A stretch of DNA of 64,000 bases from Saprospiraceae bacterium (GCA_016710115.1 JADJLN010000002.1:248001-312000), one strand, 5' to 3'; positions 18,084 through 29,328 are shown, numbered from the stretch's first letter. The notes: generated by a model not told the origin, from the letters alone. A program made the numbers and translations.

Positions 18084-18712
18084 CTACTTCATCGCACCTT
18101 CATTCGCATCATTATATCGCTGGGTCACTTCATTCCAGTTGACGACATTCCAGAATGCTTCAATGAACGCATTCCGGCGATTCTGGTAATGGAGATAGTA
18201 AGCATGCTCCCAGACATCCAGACCGAGGACAGGAGTTCCCTTTTTTTCTGCAATATCCATCAACGGATTATCCCGGTTGGGAGTAGATTGATGAACAGCT
18301 TGTCATCGGCATCTGTACACAACCACGCCCATCCTGAACCAAAGCGCGTCATCGCGGCCTTGGCGAATTCCTCCTTGAAACTGGCAAATGATCCAAAATC
18401 ACGGTCGATGGCTTTACGAATATTGGTCTGTGCGGAGGGCTCACCACCGCCATTTGGCGTCAGCACTTCCCAGAACAGGCAATGATTATAGAAACCACCT
18501 CCGTTGTTGCGCACGGCAGTGGAATAGGATGAAATAGAGCCGAGGATCTCACCGATTTTTTTGCCTTCACCCGGAGTACCTGCCAATGCATTGTTCAGGT
18601 TTGTGGTATAGGCCTGGTGATGTTTGGTATGGTGGATCTCCATCGTTCGCGCATCAAAATGCGGTTCGAGAGCATCGTAGGCGTAGGGGAGTTGTGGCAG
18701 TTCAAATGGCAT
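18084..18712 (-). CDS. sodA: Fe/Mn superoxide dismutase, one frame break
   Basis: Dismutates superoxide in the cytoplasm. The N-terminal half has MPFELPQLPYAYDALEPHFD, the metal His in HHTKHHQAY and NNGGGFYNHCLFW with the second His. The frame breaks near 18290 (after DDKLFI), and the rest continues as STPNRDNPLMDIAEKKGTPV and LGLDVWEHAYYLHYQNRR, giving the last Asp and His ligands, to the stop at 18084. Joined length is about 209 residues, as expected. Whether it uses Fe or Mn cannot be told. Confidence 0.93.
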
Positions 18713-18736
18713 AGGGGTCTGAATTTTAACGTTTCA

Positions 18737-18744
18737 CAAATATA
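18737..18744 (-). promoter_or_regulatory. -7 promoter element of sodA
   Basis: TATATTTG on the minus strand, an exact TAnnTTTG match, 25 bases upstream of the sodA ATG. Confidence 0.5.
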
Positions 18745-18900
18745 CCATTGAAACAGGGCAGCGGAACGATGGTTCACAGGAATTCAGAGTAGTTTCGTTA
18801 TTCTTTCCAAACGGGATTGCAAAGGTCAACGGTTTTCTTTCAACCTCTTCGGGCAGCATTCCGGACCAATTTGTTCTCTCCGTTTATATAACCTGATACT

Positions 18901-21900
18901 ATGCGTATTTCCCTCGTTGCCCTGCTTCTGGGTGTCTTCCTTTCATCTGTCAATCTATGTGCCCAGGTCTATATATACGGCCCGACAGATGTCTGTGGAG
19001 GCTGCCAGACCTATACGGTAGACAACCAGAATAGCCAGCTTCTGACAGGTTGGGAATTGAACGCTAATGGCTCTTTTTCATGAAAGACACCATGAATCCA
19101 CTGGTCATCTGTTTTGATTCTATTCCATACGGAACATACACCCTGACGGCGACCACCATCAATGGCGCGACAGGGTCATTGACTATTTTTTACTACCCTC
19201 CACAACCCATCTTTCTTTTTTCATTCGGAGGGAGTTATTGCCCGAATTCAGGAGGAAACTGTGAACAGGTCTGTGCCGGTACAGAGGTGACCTATTCGGT
19301 GGAAGTGCCTTCCCAGACACCCATCACCTATAGTGTATCCGGTGGCACCATTGTCCAGCAAAATGGCAATGAGGTCACCATTTCGTGGAGCGAGCCGGGC
19401 CAGGGATATCTGGAGGCCTTTTCTTCGGATCCCTGTTATCTGCCGGCTTCCCTGTGTATCGAAATCCTGTCCGTCCCTGATGCCATCATCGGTGTGAATG
19501 GGATTCCTGCTCCCGACACGCTGGAAATTTGTGCGGGCGCCGGGATCTCGTTTGATGATCTCAGTCAACCGGCTGCAAAGACGCAATGGTCTGTTTCAGA
19601 TGGCCGACTCCTTCAGGAGAAAAATCCGTTGATCCCCTTTGAAAACGCAGGAGATTATTCCGTGCTCCTTGTCTCCAGTAGTGGTTGTGATTGTGCTGAC
19701 ACCGCCACTATAGTGGTCCGTGTTCTGCCCAATGCAGTGCCTGGCCTGGATTGTATCGGCACGGTCTGCCCGGGCGAACGAGTGACCTATTCCACCGCAC
19801 CGGGATTGGACCGTTTCTCCCGGAGCCATTCTCCTTTCCGGACAGGGAAGCAACCAGATCCTGGTCGAATGGCCAAACAAGACCAGCATCAACAGCGGTT
19901 GGGTGAAAGTGGACTATACTAATTGCAGTCAGGGATGTGATGGTAGCGCTCAGAAGAACATCACGCTGACCACACCCTTCCATATAGATGGCCCCTTGAA
20001 AGGATGTCCTGATGCTTCTCTTCTCTTCAACGCCAGGAAAGGTCTGCTGCCCGTCAATTGTTCCTGGCAGGTCCTGGATCATACAGGTGCTGTTGTCCAG
20101 AACGGAGCAGGGTTGATGGACGGGTTTACCTACAATGCCATCCATGGAAGCGGCAGCTTTACAGTGATTGCGACGCAACCCGACCCCAACCTGACATGCA
20201 ATACAGAATATCGGTGGGGCTTTCGTGTCCTCGACCCGTTGCCCCTGGTGGATAGTATTACAGGTCCGGAGTTGATCTGTCCCGGGGACGCGTATACGTA
20301 CATCGGTCACAGCACACAGACACAGTACAATCTGTTGTGGACGATCACCAATGGAAACCAGGTCGACGATGTTGTTCTGGATCAGACCGTGGTGACCTGG
20401 GCTGCATCCGGGGGACCATACCAACTGGCGCTGCGCCACCAGCTTCGCTCCGAACCCGGATGTCTTTCCGATCCCATCCTGATGAATGTGCTTCCGTTTA
20501 CCGCAGGGACGATCTCGGGCGACCCCGAAGTTTGTCTGGGAGAGATCCAGGAATATACCCTGACACCGGACTTACCTGAGCTGTCCATCGTGTGGAGCAT
20601 TCAGCCGCAGCATGCCGGTGTCCTGCATGAAAGCCCGGTCGCCAGCAGGACAGAGGTCCAATGGCTCCAGCCAGGGAATGCCACCCTGCAGGCAGATGTT
20701 TGCGGTATTCCCGTACAGCTCCCTGTCCTGGTCCATGATCTACCCAACCCAACGGTCATTCATCCCGTGGGCATCTGTCTGGGCAGCCAGGCGACTGTAT
20801 CGACCACACAAGCCTATTCATCCTACGCCTGGTTTAACAAGGACCAGGGCGTAGTCAGCACCAATGCGACGACAGACCTCGATCCGGATACCTGGTTACT
20901 CGGCGTGGAAGACAGTTATGGTTGTCGGGACACGGTCAGTTTCACAATGGTCGAATGGCCCCTTCCCGAGATCACCCTGTCCAGCCCGGATCCGCACGGC
21001 TTCTGTCCGGCCAATGGTGAACCGGCACCGACCTTGTACACCCTGATCGATGATATCGGTTACCAGTTGTCCTGGTATCTGGATGATACTTACATTCTGT
21101 GGGCCAAAGGACAGACGGCCGTCGGTTCTCAGTTCGGCACCTATCATGTGGTGGCTACAGATCAGAATGGCTGCACGAATACATCTAATAAAGTGGTCGT
21201 CTATGAATATTGCGACCCCAATGGCGTGTGCAATGGGAATTGTAACTGTTCCAAGGTGCCCTGCCCTGAGGTCAGTCTGAATATGTTCCCGGGTGCCTAT
21301 TGTCATGAACGAAGCTATTCGGCAACCTCTTCTGGTCCGGCTTTGACGAACGGATTCTGGCGGGTGTACGATATCAATCTGCCCCTTCCCGTGCAGATCA
21401 ACGGCAACAGCATCAACTACACATACCCCAAGGCAGGCTATTATACGCTGTATTTCGGAGCAGATGTCGGTGGCAAGTTCTGTGACGGTGCATTTATAGA
21501 TACCATCCCGGTTAGTGCCGATTTCTTTGCGAGTGCAGTATGTGATGGCCAGGTCATGTCATTCACGGATAGAAGTACCTACCTGCCCAAATTCAGTATT
21601 ACCGACTGGCACTGGGATTTTGGAGATCCTGCTTCCGGCGCTGCCAATAGCTCCCTCCTGAAACATCCGGACCACATGTTTACCGCGTCGGGCACCTATA
21701 CGGTTACACTGACGATCACCTCGAGTACGGGATGTGAATCCAGGATCATGCGCCAGGTCACTGTGCGCCCCAGACCGGGACTGTCCATATCAGGTCCATC
21801 CTTCGTTTGTGAAGCCATCGGGACAGAATGGATTGGTGGAAGCCCGGATCAGATCGTTGATTGGTCCCTGGGATTTTGATGATCCATCTTCCGGAACCTC

Positions 21901-24467
21901 CAATCAGGTTGATCTGGTCGAGGCGCTGCATGTCTTTGACTCTCCCGGTGCGTTGACAGTCACCCTCTCCGGCACAGACGAGTTTGGATGTACAAATGCG
22001 ACCGTTCATCCGATCCAGGTCAATGCCAACACTCTTGCCGGGACAATCCAGTATACTTCCCCACTTTGTGAAGGCGACCCGACCATCCTGCATTTTGACG
22101 GGAATGGCAACCAGTTTATCTGGTCGCATGGTACTCTGGGGAACGACCCGGTGGTCACCGATGCAGGGGCGTATGGGCTGACCGTGACAGACAATCTGGG
22201 CTGTCGCTTTGAGGCCATCCCGGCCATCGTGGAAATATTGCCGGAACCTGCAGGCTTGATCCGGGCGATTGAAAAGAACGATTATGGTGTCATCGCCGCC
22301 ATCCACTACGATTATTACCAAACCTGCTACGGAGAACCCGTCTTGCTGAGTCTGGAATTGCAGGCCAATTACAGTGTCGTATGGAATACGATGTCTACGG
22401 ACAAGGCATTGGAATTTTCAGTAGAACGCGGAAATGCGTTACCTGTCGGAACACATGTCTTTTCCGTCATGCTGACCGACCCGGCAACAGGTTGTACAAC
22501 GCAGATCGGCCCGATGACGGTGGAGGTCAAATCCCTTCCGGTCAATCCGTTCATTGCCTTTGATGGGACAGCTCCTCATTGCTCCTTTACAGGAGAAGTC
22601 CTGCGCGTGAAAAATATCCAACCGGGCATCAGCTACACCTGGTCCACCCAACAGAATGGCACATTCATCGAGGTGAACTCCCCAGGAGAATACAGCGTCC
22701 GTGCGATCGACCTGTTCGGATGCAGGGCAGAAAGCAATCTGCTGGCATTGGATGAATCGCCATCCACACTGCTGGCACCGGATGGATGCCATCGCGGATG
22801 CAAGCCGGATACCCTGTGTATTGGCACACCCGGATGGCTGAGTGCCTGGCAATGGATGTGGAATGGCAATCCCATCCCGGCCCCCCAGGGACAATCGGCC
22901 ATGCTGCCAATTGACCAGAGTGGGTCCTACTCCCTGCAGCTGATCCACCAGAATGGATGTTCTGCTGATAGTGATCCGTTTGCGATGGACCTGTTTGACG
23001 GGATCAGCCAGTTTGGTGGCAAGGTCTGGTTTGATGTCAATAACAATGGCTTGATCGATGCTCCGGATACACTGGTGCCGAATATTATAGTGCAGTTGTG
23101 GGATCCGAACGGTAACCCGGTCACTTCCCAGTCATTACCCGGAAAAGGATACACCTTTCCGGATGTGCCGGGATTGGGGGATTTTGTTCTGCATATCGAC
23201 GAATCCAGTTTGCCACCCTCTGGAGTACAGTATGGCAGGACAGTTTGCTTACGGTCAACAGTTGCGACCAGTTGTTGACAACGGATATTCTCCTGCAGTT
23301 TGCCTGTCAGACTGCGAATCAATCCCTGACGTTGAAGATCTGTGCAGGAGAGGTGATCACCTACGCCGGTGATGTCCTGGGTGAAGGTGACACAAAAGAA
23401 TATACCTACCAGACCCTCCGGGGCTGCGATTCTCTGGTGAATGTCTCTGTTGTCGCGCATCCCGATTTTGCCTGGCAGCTATCGGTGGACAGTACCTGTG
23501 CAGGACAGGCGACGGGATCTGTAGGCATCATGCCGACAGCCGGGAATGTCAGCCCGCTGGAATTCAGCCTGGACGGTATCCTCTGGCAGTCTGATCCGCA
23601 ATTCAGGGACCTGTCCTCCGGGATGGTCACCCTGTTTCTGCGGGATACCAACCTCTGCGCGAAACAAGTGAATGTGACCGTGCCTGACCGCCCCGCAGTA
23701 CCCGATTATACCGTCGATCGAAGTAGATACCTCTTGTACAGGCAAAGCAATGGGTGCCCGGAGGTCATATCGACCGGGGTTCTTCTGCACCGGTTTCCTT
23801 CAGTCTGGACGGGATTGTGTGGCAGAGTGATCCCTATTTCTCCGGACTGCTGCCGGGATCCGTAACGGTGTATCTGCGCGACAGCCAGGATTGCCAACGC
23901 CCGGTAAATGCCGTTATCCCGGCATATCCGATTCTGGATTTTACGCTGCCTCAGTTGTCTCTTCCTTGTGAAGGCGACGGGGTCATCCTTTCGCCGATCT
24001 GGCTTTCAGGCGAGAAATCCGTGCAAAGCTGGACCTGGAGCTCGGGTGTGGCAGATTCTACACTTGTCGCCGACCAGCCGGGGCAAGTTTCCCTGACAGT
24101 GGTAGGATTCTGTGAAACGGTAACCCGCTCCGTGACGATTGATTACGGACCGGAGGTCACGAAGCCGGATCGCTATTTCTTTGTGCCCACTGTTTTCAGC
24201 CCGGATAAAAACGGGATCAATGATCTGTTCAGGCCCCTTCAGGCCAGCGGGCTGCAGGTAACAGACTATCACTTTGAAGTGTTTGACCGTTGGGGTGACA
24301 AGATGTTCGTGACCGATGATCTGTCGGCGGGTTGGGATGGATTGCTTCGATCGGAAGAGATGGATCAGGATGTTTTTGTCTGGTGGCTGGAAGCGACTGT
24401 CCGATTCTGTCGGGAAGAGGTCATCGTCAAACAGCAGGGAGGTGTGACCCTGGTGATTGGAAAGTAG
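18901..24467 (+). CDS. Giant secreted adhesin-like protein with Ig/PKD, SdrD_B-like and SprB-like repeats and a gliding-motility C-terminal domain; six frame breaks
   Basis: About 1,855 residues when joined. A signal peptide (MRISLVALLLGVFLSSVNLC) is followed by many Cys-containing Ig/PKD-like beta modules, such as DWHWDFGDPASGAANSS and WDFDDPSSGTSNQV. Then come an SdrD_B-like module (GGKVWFDVNNNGLIDAPDTL), two SprB-like units sharing FSLDGI-WQSDP, and a CHU_C type B sorting domain (FFVPTVFSPDKNGINDLF ... VFDRWGDKMF). It should be exported by T9SS and act at the cell surface. Breaks lie near 19078 (T run), 19805, 21866 (CCC run), 23235, 23718 and 23762; the sequence resumes in register after each. 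Several are homopolymer-type, so assembly error is favoured over a true pseudogene. Confidence 0.85.
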
Positions 24468-24495
24468 TCAATACTGATTTGAGAGTTTGAAGAGA

Positions 24496-24524
24496 GGGAC
24501 CGGATGTTATTCGGTCCCTTTTTC
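24496..24524 (+). terminator. Rho-independent terminator of the adhesin gene
   Basis: GGGACCG pairs with CGGTCCC around a 9-base loop, followed by five T, 29 bases after the stop. The following ~240 bases up to 24764 hold no gene that I can support. Confidence 0.8.
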
Positions 24525-24764
24525 AAGGAGGCCAGCTCACAATTAAGCTCTGAAAAAACGTGGTCGGGATGGAATCGGAGCACACATTCCCATTGAACAA
24601 GTGCAAATGTAGCAAGCCCTCAATAGAATGAGAGCCACGGTGATGCAGTCTAAGCCCTATTATATGATCTCAATGAGGCATGGGCTGGACAGGTGGTGGG
24701 GCGTAAGACTAGATGGTCTTCTGTACGCATTGAATAAAGGGGTGTAAAAAATTCTATTCACAGA

Positions 24765-25736
24765 TCATTCCTGCGCACGGACTCTGTTATGAAGAGTTGA
24801 GAAGAACGACGTTCTCGCTTTTTCGGAAGTGACCGAAAGGGGAATACAATGTCGTTCCAGATTGTTAATCGCGTCCCTGGTGTAGTCAATGATTTTAGGA
24901 TCTGTGGTGCGACAGAGATTGGGATTGTCGTAGGTGAAATAAACGACAGACTGAAATTCTGCCTGAACCAGGATCATATTATTGGTGTGGGTCGCTTCAT
25001 TTTGGAAGAGCTGATAGGGGGCACCACTTGGTTTCCTGCCGGCTGCCACCCGGGGCTCGAGCATATCCAGGAGATCGTGGATGTCTTTATATAGCTGGGA
25101 TCGAATCTTCGGGTCTTTGATATGTCCGGCACTTACCAAATACTGGATTTGATACAAGGTATTATCCAGGACGTTAGAATGCCAGATTGCAGAGCCGGGA
25201 AAATCATCATATGCCCGGCGGACAGCATTGAAGTAGAATGCCTCTTCTGAAGATACGGCGGTATGTTTGTCAAACAGCCGTCCACCACCCAATCGGGTCT
25301 CCCGATCCCAGGTGAAATACTTCCAGACAAAAAACTTGAATTTGGCCAGGAGTGGAAACTGAAGGACGTAGAAAAGGAGGATTTCGGAAGTGACGTAGCG
25401 AATCAACACCGATTTTTCACCACCCAGGAGTTGAAGCTGGGCGAGTAGGGGTGACAAGAATTCGATCGAGTTGCTCGGTTGCCTGGTCAGGCTTGTGAGG
25501 GATACTGAAATATCTGTATCCGAAACCTCTCTTGTAATCAGCGGATAGTCCACATCAAAGGCCAGGATGAGATCTCTCATCTCATCCACATTGAGTCGAG
25601 TCTTCCCATTGATCCGGTTGTAGACGGCAGATCGGTTCAATTTGAGTAAAGCACCGATCTGGCCCGCCAGATCTACACCATGAGAGGCAGTCTGTTTGAG
25701 GCTTTTGAAAAATGAAATCTGGAGATCCTGATCCAT
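24765..25736 (-). CDS. HTH-containing hypothetical protein, putative transcriptional regulator
   Basis: A 323-residue protein. Residues 10-60 look like a helix-turn-helix: a repeated-helix segment LAGQIGALLKLNRSAVYNR followed by INGKTRLNVDEMRDLILAF, close to Cro/C1- or BetR-like domains. The remainder is helical with a hydrophobic patch (about residues 105-140) and no known motif. The ATG at 25736 is chosen over an upstream one because the HTH begins shortly after it. It may control the neighbouring secreted-protein genes; that is inference from position. Confidence 0.55.
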   Translation of the reverse strand: MDQDLQISFFKSLKQTASHGVDLAGQIGALLKLNRSAVYNRINGKTRLNVDEMRDLILAFDVDYPLITREVSDTDISVSLTSLTRQPSNSIEFLSPLLAQLQLLGGEKSVLIRYVTSEILLFYVLQFPLLAKFKFFVWKYFTWDRETRLGGGRLFDKHTAVSSEEAFYFNAVRRAYDDFPGSAIWHSNVLDNTLYQIQYLVSAGHIKDPKIRSQLYKDIHDLLDMLEPRVAAGRKPSGAPYQLFQNEATHTNNMILVQAEFQSVVYFTYDNPNLCRTTDPKIIDYTRDAINNLERHCIPLSVTSEKARTSFFSTLHNRVRAQE

Positions 25737-26001
25737 GGTATTCGATTGAAAAAGTAAAAATGGGCAACGGGTCAAAATGGTAAAATCCACAAAGAGTGGA
25801 TTGTAAAATGTTTAAAAACCCCACCAATTGTGTAAATGTAACAAAACTAATGCCATGAAGTGCACAAATCCATGATTTATGGACAAGAAAAAATATGTTA
25901 ATACACGTATGGTGGACGGAAATGCCGATTAATACCGCGATATTTATGACATCAGAATGAGACCTGGAGTTAACCAGGTTAATGATCTAAATCACATCAG
26001 T

Positions 26002-26501
26002 ATGAAATACCTCACCATCCTCCTCATCGCCCTCCTATCCCTGGCATCCTCATGCCGAAAGGATGACATGCCCTCAGACGGCCACAAAACATCTTTCGCT
26101 GCAAAGTCAATGGTGTTGAGTGGACTCCTCACTGTATCTCCGACTTTTGGGTGCAGTGCTGTTGATTGTCAGTATTACAAAGGAGTGGAACTATTTCAAT
26201 TGGTGCAATTCGTCAATTTGCAAACAAATCAATAGATGATGGGCTTATTATTTATAAGTATGGAACTCAACTTGGCATTAATCAGCTCACATATAAATCA
26301 GAGATTTATCTAAATTATAATAATAAAAAAGGGTGTAAATCCTATTATTTAGATACAACAGTTAACCGAACAATAATTGTTGAGCAAGTTGACACGTTCA
26401 ATTACATTATTAAAGGATCGTTTGAATTCACTGGTCTGAATCAGTGTGGTGATACAATTAATGTTACAGACGGATTCTTTGATCTGGAGTATCGATTTTA
26501 G
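26002..26501 (+). CDS. Lipoprotein, DUF6252-like, one frame break
   Basis: Starts MKYLTILLIALLSLASSCRK, a lipoprotein signal with the lipobox Cys at residue 18. After a frame change near 26183 it continues ISIGAIRQFANKSIDDG and ends IIKGSFEFTGLNQCGDTINV followed by TDGFFDLEYRF. The ending GSFxF...G.TxNVTDGxFD resembles DUF6252 lipoproteins of Bacteroidota (recalled, not searched). Function unknown. It is clearly AT-richer than the surrounding genes. Confidence 0.6.
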
Positions 26502-26606
26502 TCTGCCCGAGTAATAATTATACCCTTAAACAAAATTTGTTAAAGGTGATTTCACTTGAAATCACCAGCCTGATTATTACCATTTTCTCACCTAATTTCT
26601 CTCCCC

Positions 26607-27013
26607 ATGAAAACTCTTTACATTTTTCTTCTCATGTTGTCTTCACTATCCATCTTACAGGCTCAAGTCCCTGACAGTACCCTTGAAGACAAGATCTTTA
26701 CCGTGCTCAGTGAACTGGATTACAGTTCTATTCAAACAGGCATCCATATTGATCGCTCACCATCCTGGGTACCAATAGAGTTATATGATGGCACCTGGTC
26801 AACCGACAGTTTGAAATCATCTTGGAATATATTCCATTTCATGTACAGTCAACTGGCGTGGGCGCAAGTCAATTCATCCGCATTTGCACCCATGGACAGT
26901 GTGATGAACCACAACATGCAGCACCTGTACAATCAGGATACCACCATCATTGGGGGGTATGGGCGCTGGATAACAATCTGTTATATAACAAACGCTTTAT
27001 GGTTGTGAAATAG
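26607..27013 (+). CDS. Short secreted hypothetical protein, probably truncated
   Basis: A signal peptide (MKTLYIFLLMLSSLSILQAQ) is followed by about 115 residues without a recognised domain. The frame probably shifts in the G run at 26950-26955, after which VWALDNNLLYNKRFMVVK ends at 27013. It lacks a T9SS sorting domain and a terminator follows directly, so it is either a small secreted protein or the 5' end of a larger gene joined to foreign sequence. Confidence 0.5.
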
Positions 27014-27038
27014 GAACAAGAAGGTTTCCAGGTATTGC

Positions 27039-27074
27039 AGAGTGCCCTTCCCAAGTCAAAGGGCACTCTTTATT
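27039..27074 (+). terminator. Rho-independent terminator
   Basis: Perfect 11-base arms AGAGTGCCCTT and AAGGGCACTCT around a 9-base loop, followed by a T-rich stretch. Fumarase coding sequence begins only 5 bases later, without start codon or promoter. Confidence 0.75.
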
Positions 27075-27078
27075 CCAG

Positions 27079-28401
27079 CAGACCCAGCGGTCCAGCGAGA
27101 ATTTTCGCATCGGTGGTCAGCACATTCCCCATGAAGTGATCGAAGCATTTGCCATTTTGAAAAAGGCAGCAGCCCGGACCAATCAGGATCTGGGCGTGCT
27201 TTCTGTGGAGAAGGCCGATCTGATCGCTGCTGTGTGTGATGAAATCCTGGAAGGCAAGCTGGATGACCAGTTTCCACTTGTGGTCTGGCAGACAGGATCG
27301 GGTACGCAATCGAACATGAATGTTAATGAAGTGGTGGCCAATCGCGGGCATGTACTTCAGGGTGGATTGCTAACCGATGAAAAGAAGGTACTGCACCCCA
27401 ATGACGATGTCAACAAATCGCAGTCGTCGAATGATACCTTCCCCACTGCGATGAACATCGCGGCCTACCGGACACTGGTGGAGGTGACCGTGCCTGGAGT
27501 GGAAGCCCTGCGGGACACACTTCGCAAGAAAGCGAATGAATTCAAACACGTGGTCAAGATCGGCCGGACCCACCTGATGGATGCAACACCTTTGACGGTG
27601 GGACAGGAGCTCAGCGGTTATGCTGCGCAATTGGATCACGGGCTGCGGGCCGTGAAGAACACATACGTTCATCTGCGCGAACTCGCCCTGGGAGGTACAG
27701 CGGTTGGTACTGGTTTGAATACCCCGAAAGGATATTCGGAAAAAGTGGCTGCATACATCGCTCAATTTTCTGGACTTGACTTCGTGACGGCCCCAAACAA
27801 ATTTGAAGCGATGGCGGCTCATGATGCCATTGTGGAAGCGCATGGTGCGCTCAAATTATTGGCGGTGTCTCTGATGAAGATTGGCAATGATATCCGTCTG
27901 TTGGCCTCGGGCCCCCGGTCGGGAATTGGTGAGCTGATCATTCCGGCAAATGAGCCGGGGTCTTCCATTATGCCGGGCAAGGTGAATCCCACTCAGTCCG
28001 AAGCATTGACCATGGTGTGTGCCCAGGTGATGGGAAATGATGTGGCCATCAATATTGGCGGGTCGAACGGCCATTTCGAATTGAATGTGTTCAAACCGGT
28101 GATGATCTTCAACTTCCTGATGTCGGCACGGCTGATCGGTGATGCATGCCGAAGTTTCAATGACAACTGCGCAGTGGGGATTGAGCCGAACTATGCACGC
28201 ATCACCCAGCATTTGAACAATAGCCTGATGCTGGTTACGGCTTTGAACACAAAGATCGGCTATGACAATGCGGCAAAAATCGCCAAAAAGGCCCATGCTG
28301 AGGACAAGACGTTGAAGGAGGCTGGAGTAGAACTTGGGCTGCTAACGGCAGAGCAGTTTGATGAATGGGTGAGGCCGGAGGATATGGTACACGGATTGTA
28401 G
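27079..28401 (+). CDS. fumC: Class II fumarate hydratase, 5' end missing
   Basis: Converts fumarate and malate in the TCA cycle. The open frame gives QTQRSSENFRIGGQHIPHEV, the normal FumC sequence from about residue 20 on, then TGSGTQSNMNVNEV and the signature GSSIMPGKVNPTQ, to the stop at 28401 (441 codons). The expected first ~20 residues (usually up to W-G-A) and a start codon are absent; what precedes is a terminator hairpin. An internal ATG at 27316 would cut off essential parts. Either a local deletion or misjoin removed the start, or the gene is broken. Confidence 0.92.
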   Translation, partial: QTQRSSENFRIGGQHIPHEVIEAFAILKKAAARTNQDLGVLSVEKADLIAAVCDEILEGKLDDQFPLVVWQTGSGTQSNMNVNEVVANRGHVLQGGLLTDEKKVLHPNDDVNKSQSSNDTFPTAMNIAAYRTLVEVTVPGVEALRDTLRKKANEFKHVVKIGRTHLMDATPLTVGQELSGYAAQLDHGLRAVKNTYVHLRELALGGTAVGTGLNTPKGYSEKVAAYIAQFSGLDFVTAPNKFEAMAAHDAIVEAHGALKLLAVSLMKIGNDIRLLASGPRSGIGELIIPANEPGSSIMPGKVNPTQSEALTMVCAQVMGNDVAINIGGSNGHFELNVFKPVMIFNFLMSARLIGDACRSFNDNCAVGIEPNYARITQHLNNSLMLVTALNTKIGYDNAAKIAKKAHAEDKTLKEAGVELGLLTAEQFDEWVRPEDMVHGL

Positions 28402-28451
28402 AAAAGTCTCTGGAAATAAGGGAAAATTGTTCATTCCGTTTGAAGTCGGGA

Positions 28452-28485
28452 TTGCTTCCTTTTTCAAACATTCCTCCTATCTTTG
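28452..28485 (+). promoter_or_regulatory. Promoter of the DUF177-rpmF operon
   Basis: TTG (28452-28454), 23 bases, then TATCTTTG (28478-28485), an exact match to the Bacteroidota consensus, about 30 bases before the ATG at 28515. Confidence 0.65.
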
Positions 28486-28514
28486 CAGCCGCTAAAAGAA
28501 AAAGTTCTTTCACG

Positions 28515-29060
28515 ATGGAGCGGGCCCTGTTGCCATTTACTTTTCCACTTGCTGGTATCCGGATGGGGATCACCACCTACAACCTTCGGGTTGAGGATGA
28601 TTTCTTCCAGTGTTTTCCGGATGCACCGGTGCAGGCAGGGTCAATAGACCTGGAACTGGATTTGGACAAACGGCCGGACATGATTGTGGCTACATTCCGC
28701 TTTGAAGGGCGTGTGGCAACCACCTGTGATCGCTGCCTGGCAGATATCGGGTTGCCGATTGACGGTGAACAGGACCTGATCATCAAATACGGTGAGACAT
28801 TCAAGGAGGAAGATGAAGTGATCTGGCTTTCCCAGGACATGCGCGAATTCAACCTTGCCCGTTTTGCCTACGAGTTCATTGTTCTGGGCATCCCAGTCGT
28901 GCGGACCTACGATTGTGAAGATGATGACCCACGGCCTTGCGACATGGAGATGCTGGCTACATTGGACAAACATCGAAAAGGACCAGACAGCGAAGAAGAA
29001 GAGGAAGAGGAAACGGATAATCCGTTTCGCAATATATTAGACGAGTTAAACAAGAATTGA
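28515..29060 (+). CDS. DUF177 (YceD-like) protein
   Basis: A 181-residue protein with the DUF177 core: TTCDRCLADIGLPIDGE carries the C-x2-C pair, later ARFAYEFIVLGIPVVRTYDC, and a very acidic C-terminus (SEEEEEEETDNPF). The family is linked to 23S rRNA/ribosome maturation and is typically encoded just before rpmF, as here (1-base gap to L32). Confidence 0.9.
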   Translation: MERALLPFTFPLAGIRMGITTYNLRVEDDFFQCFPDAPVQAGSIDLELDLDKRPDMIVATFRFEGRVATTCDRCLADIGLPIDGEQDLIIKYGETFKEEDEVIWLSQDMREFNLARFAYEFIVLGIPVVRTYDCEDDDPRPCDMEMLATLDKHRKGPDSEEEEEEETDNPFRNILDELNKN

Positions 29061-29061
29061 T

Positions 29062-29259
29062 ATGGCACATCCTAAATCCAGGGTATCCAAACAACGGAAG
29101 CGCAAGCGTCGCACGCACCTGGCTGCCGCTATGCCGCAGATCACAATCTGCAAGACAACCGGCGAAGCTCACCCCATGCACCGTGCCTATTGGCATGAGG
29201 GCGCGATGTACTACCGCGGCCAAGTGGTGATCCCAGCAGAAGAGATCCTGGAAGGATAA
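29062..29259 (+). CDS. rpmF: 50S ribosomal protein L32
   Basis: A 65-residue basic protein: MAHPKSRVSKQRKRKRRTHL followed by TGEAHPMHRAYWHEGAMYYRG, the standard L32 pattern in Bacteroidota. The zinc-binding cysteines of some L32 proteins are largely absent. Translationally close to the upstream DUF177 gene. Confidence 0.97.
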   Translation: MAHPKSRVSKQRKRKRRTHLAAAMPQITICKTTGEAHPMHRAYWHEGAMYYRGQVVIPAEEILEG

Positions 29260-29283
29260 GTCGTTCCGGTATCCCAATCGCAT

Positions 29284-29328
29284 GAGCTCCTCTTCCGCTG
29301 AACCGGGAAAGGAGCTCTTCGTGTTTTT
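29284..29328 (+). terminator. Rho-independent terminator of rpmF operon
   Basis: Arms GAGCTCC (29284-29290) and GGAGCTC (29311-29317) with further pairing inside, then a T-rich tail ending in five T. Confidence 0.7.

Noticed and set aside
18901..24467. Programmed ribosomal frameshifting in the adhesin gene
   Set aside because: Six breaks in different contexts and directions, with no shared slippery site or downstream pseudoknot; the same kind of break occurs in housekeeping genes.
18901..24467. Internal repeats of the adhesin as a CRISPR-like or tandem DNA repeat
   Set aside because: Similarity is at protein level between domains about 80 residues long; there are no short identical repeats with regular spacers anywhere in the window.
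27039..27074. Second copy of the MITE end (GGGCACTCT resembles GGGCACCTCT)
   Set aside because: The sequence is one arm of a perfect terminator hairpin, and the match to the MITE end stops after 6-7 bases.
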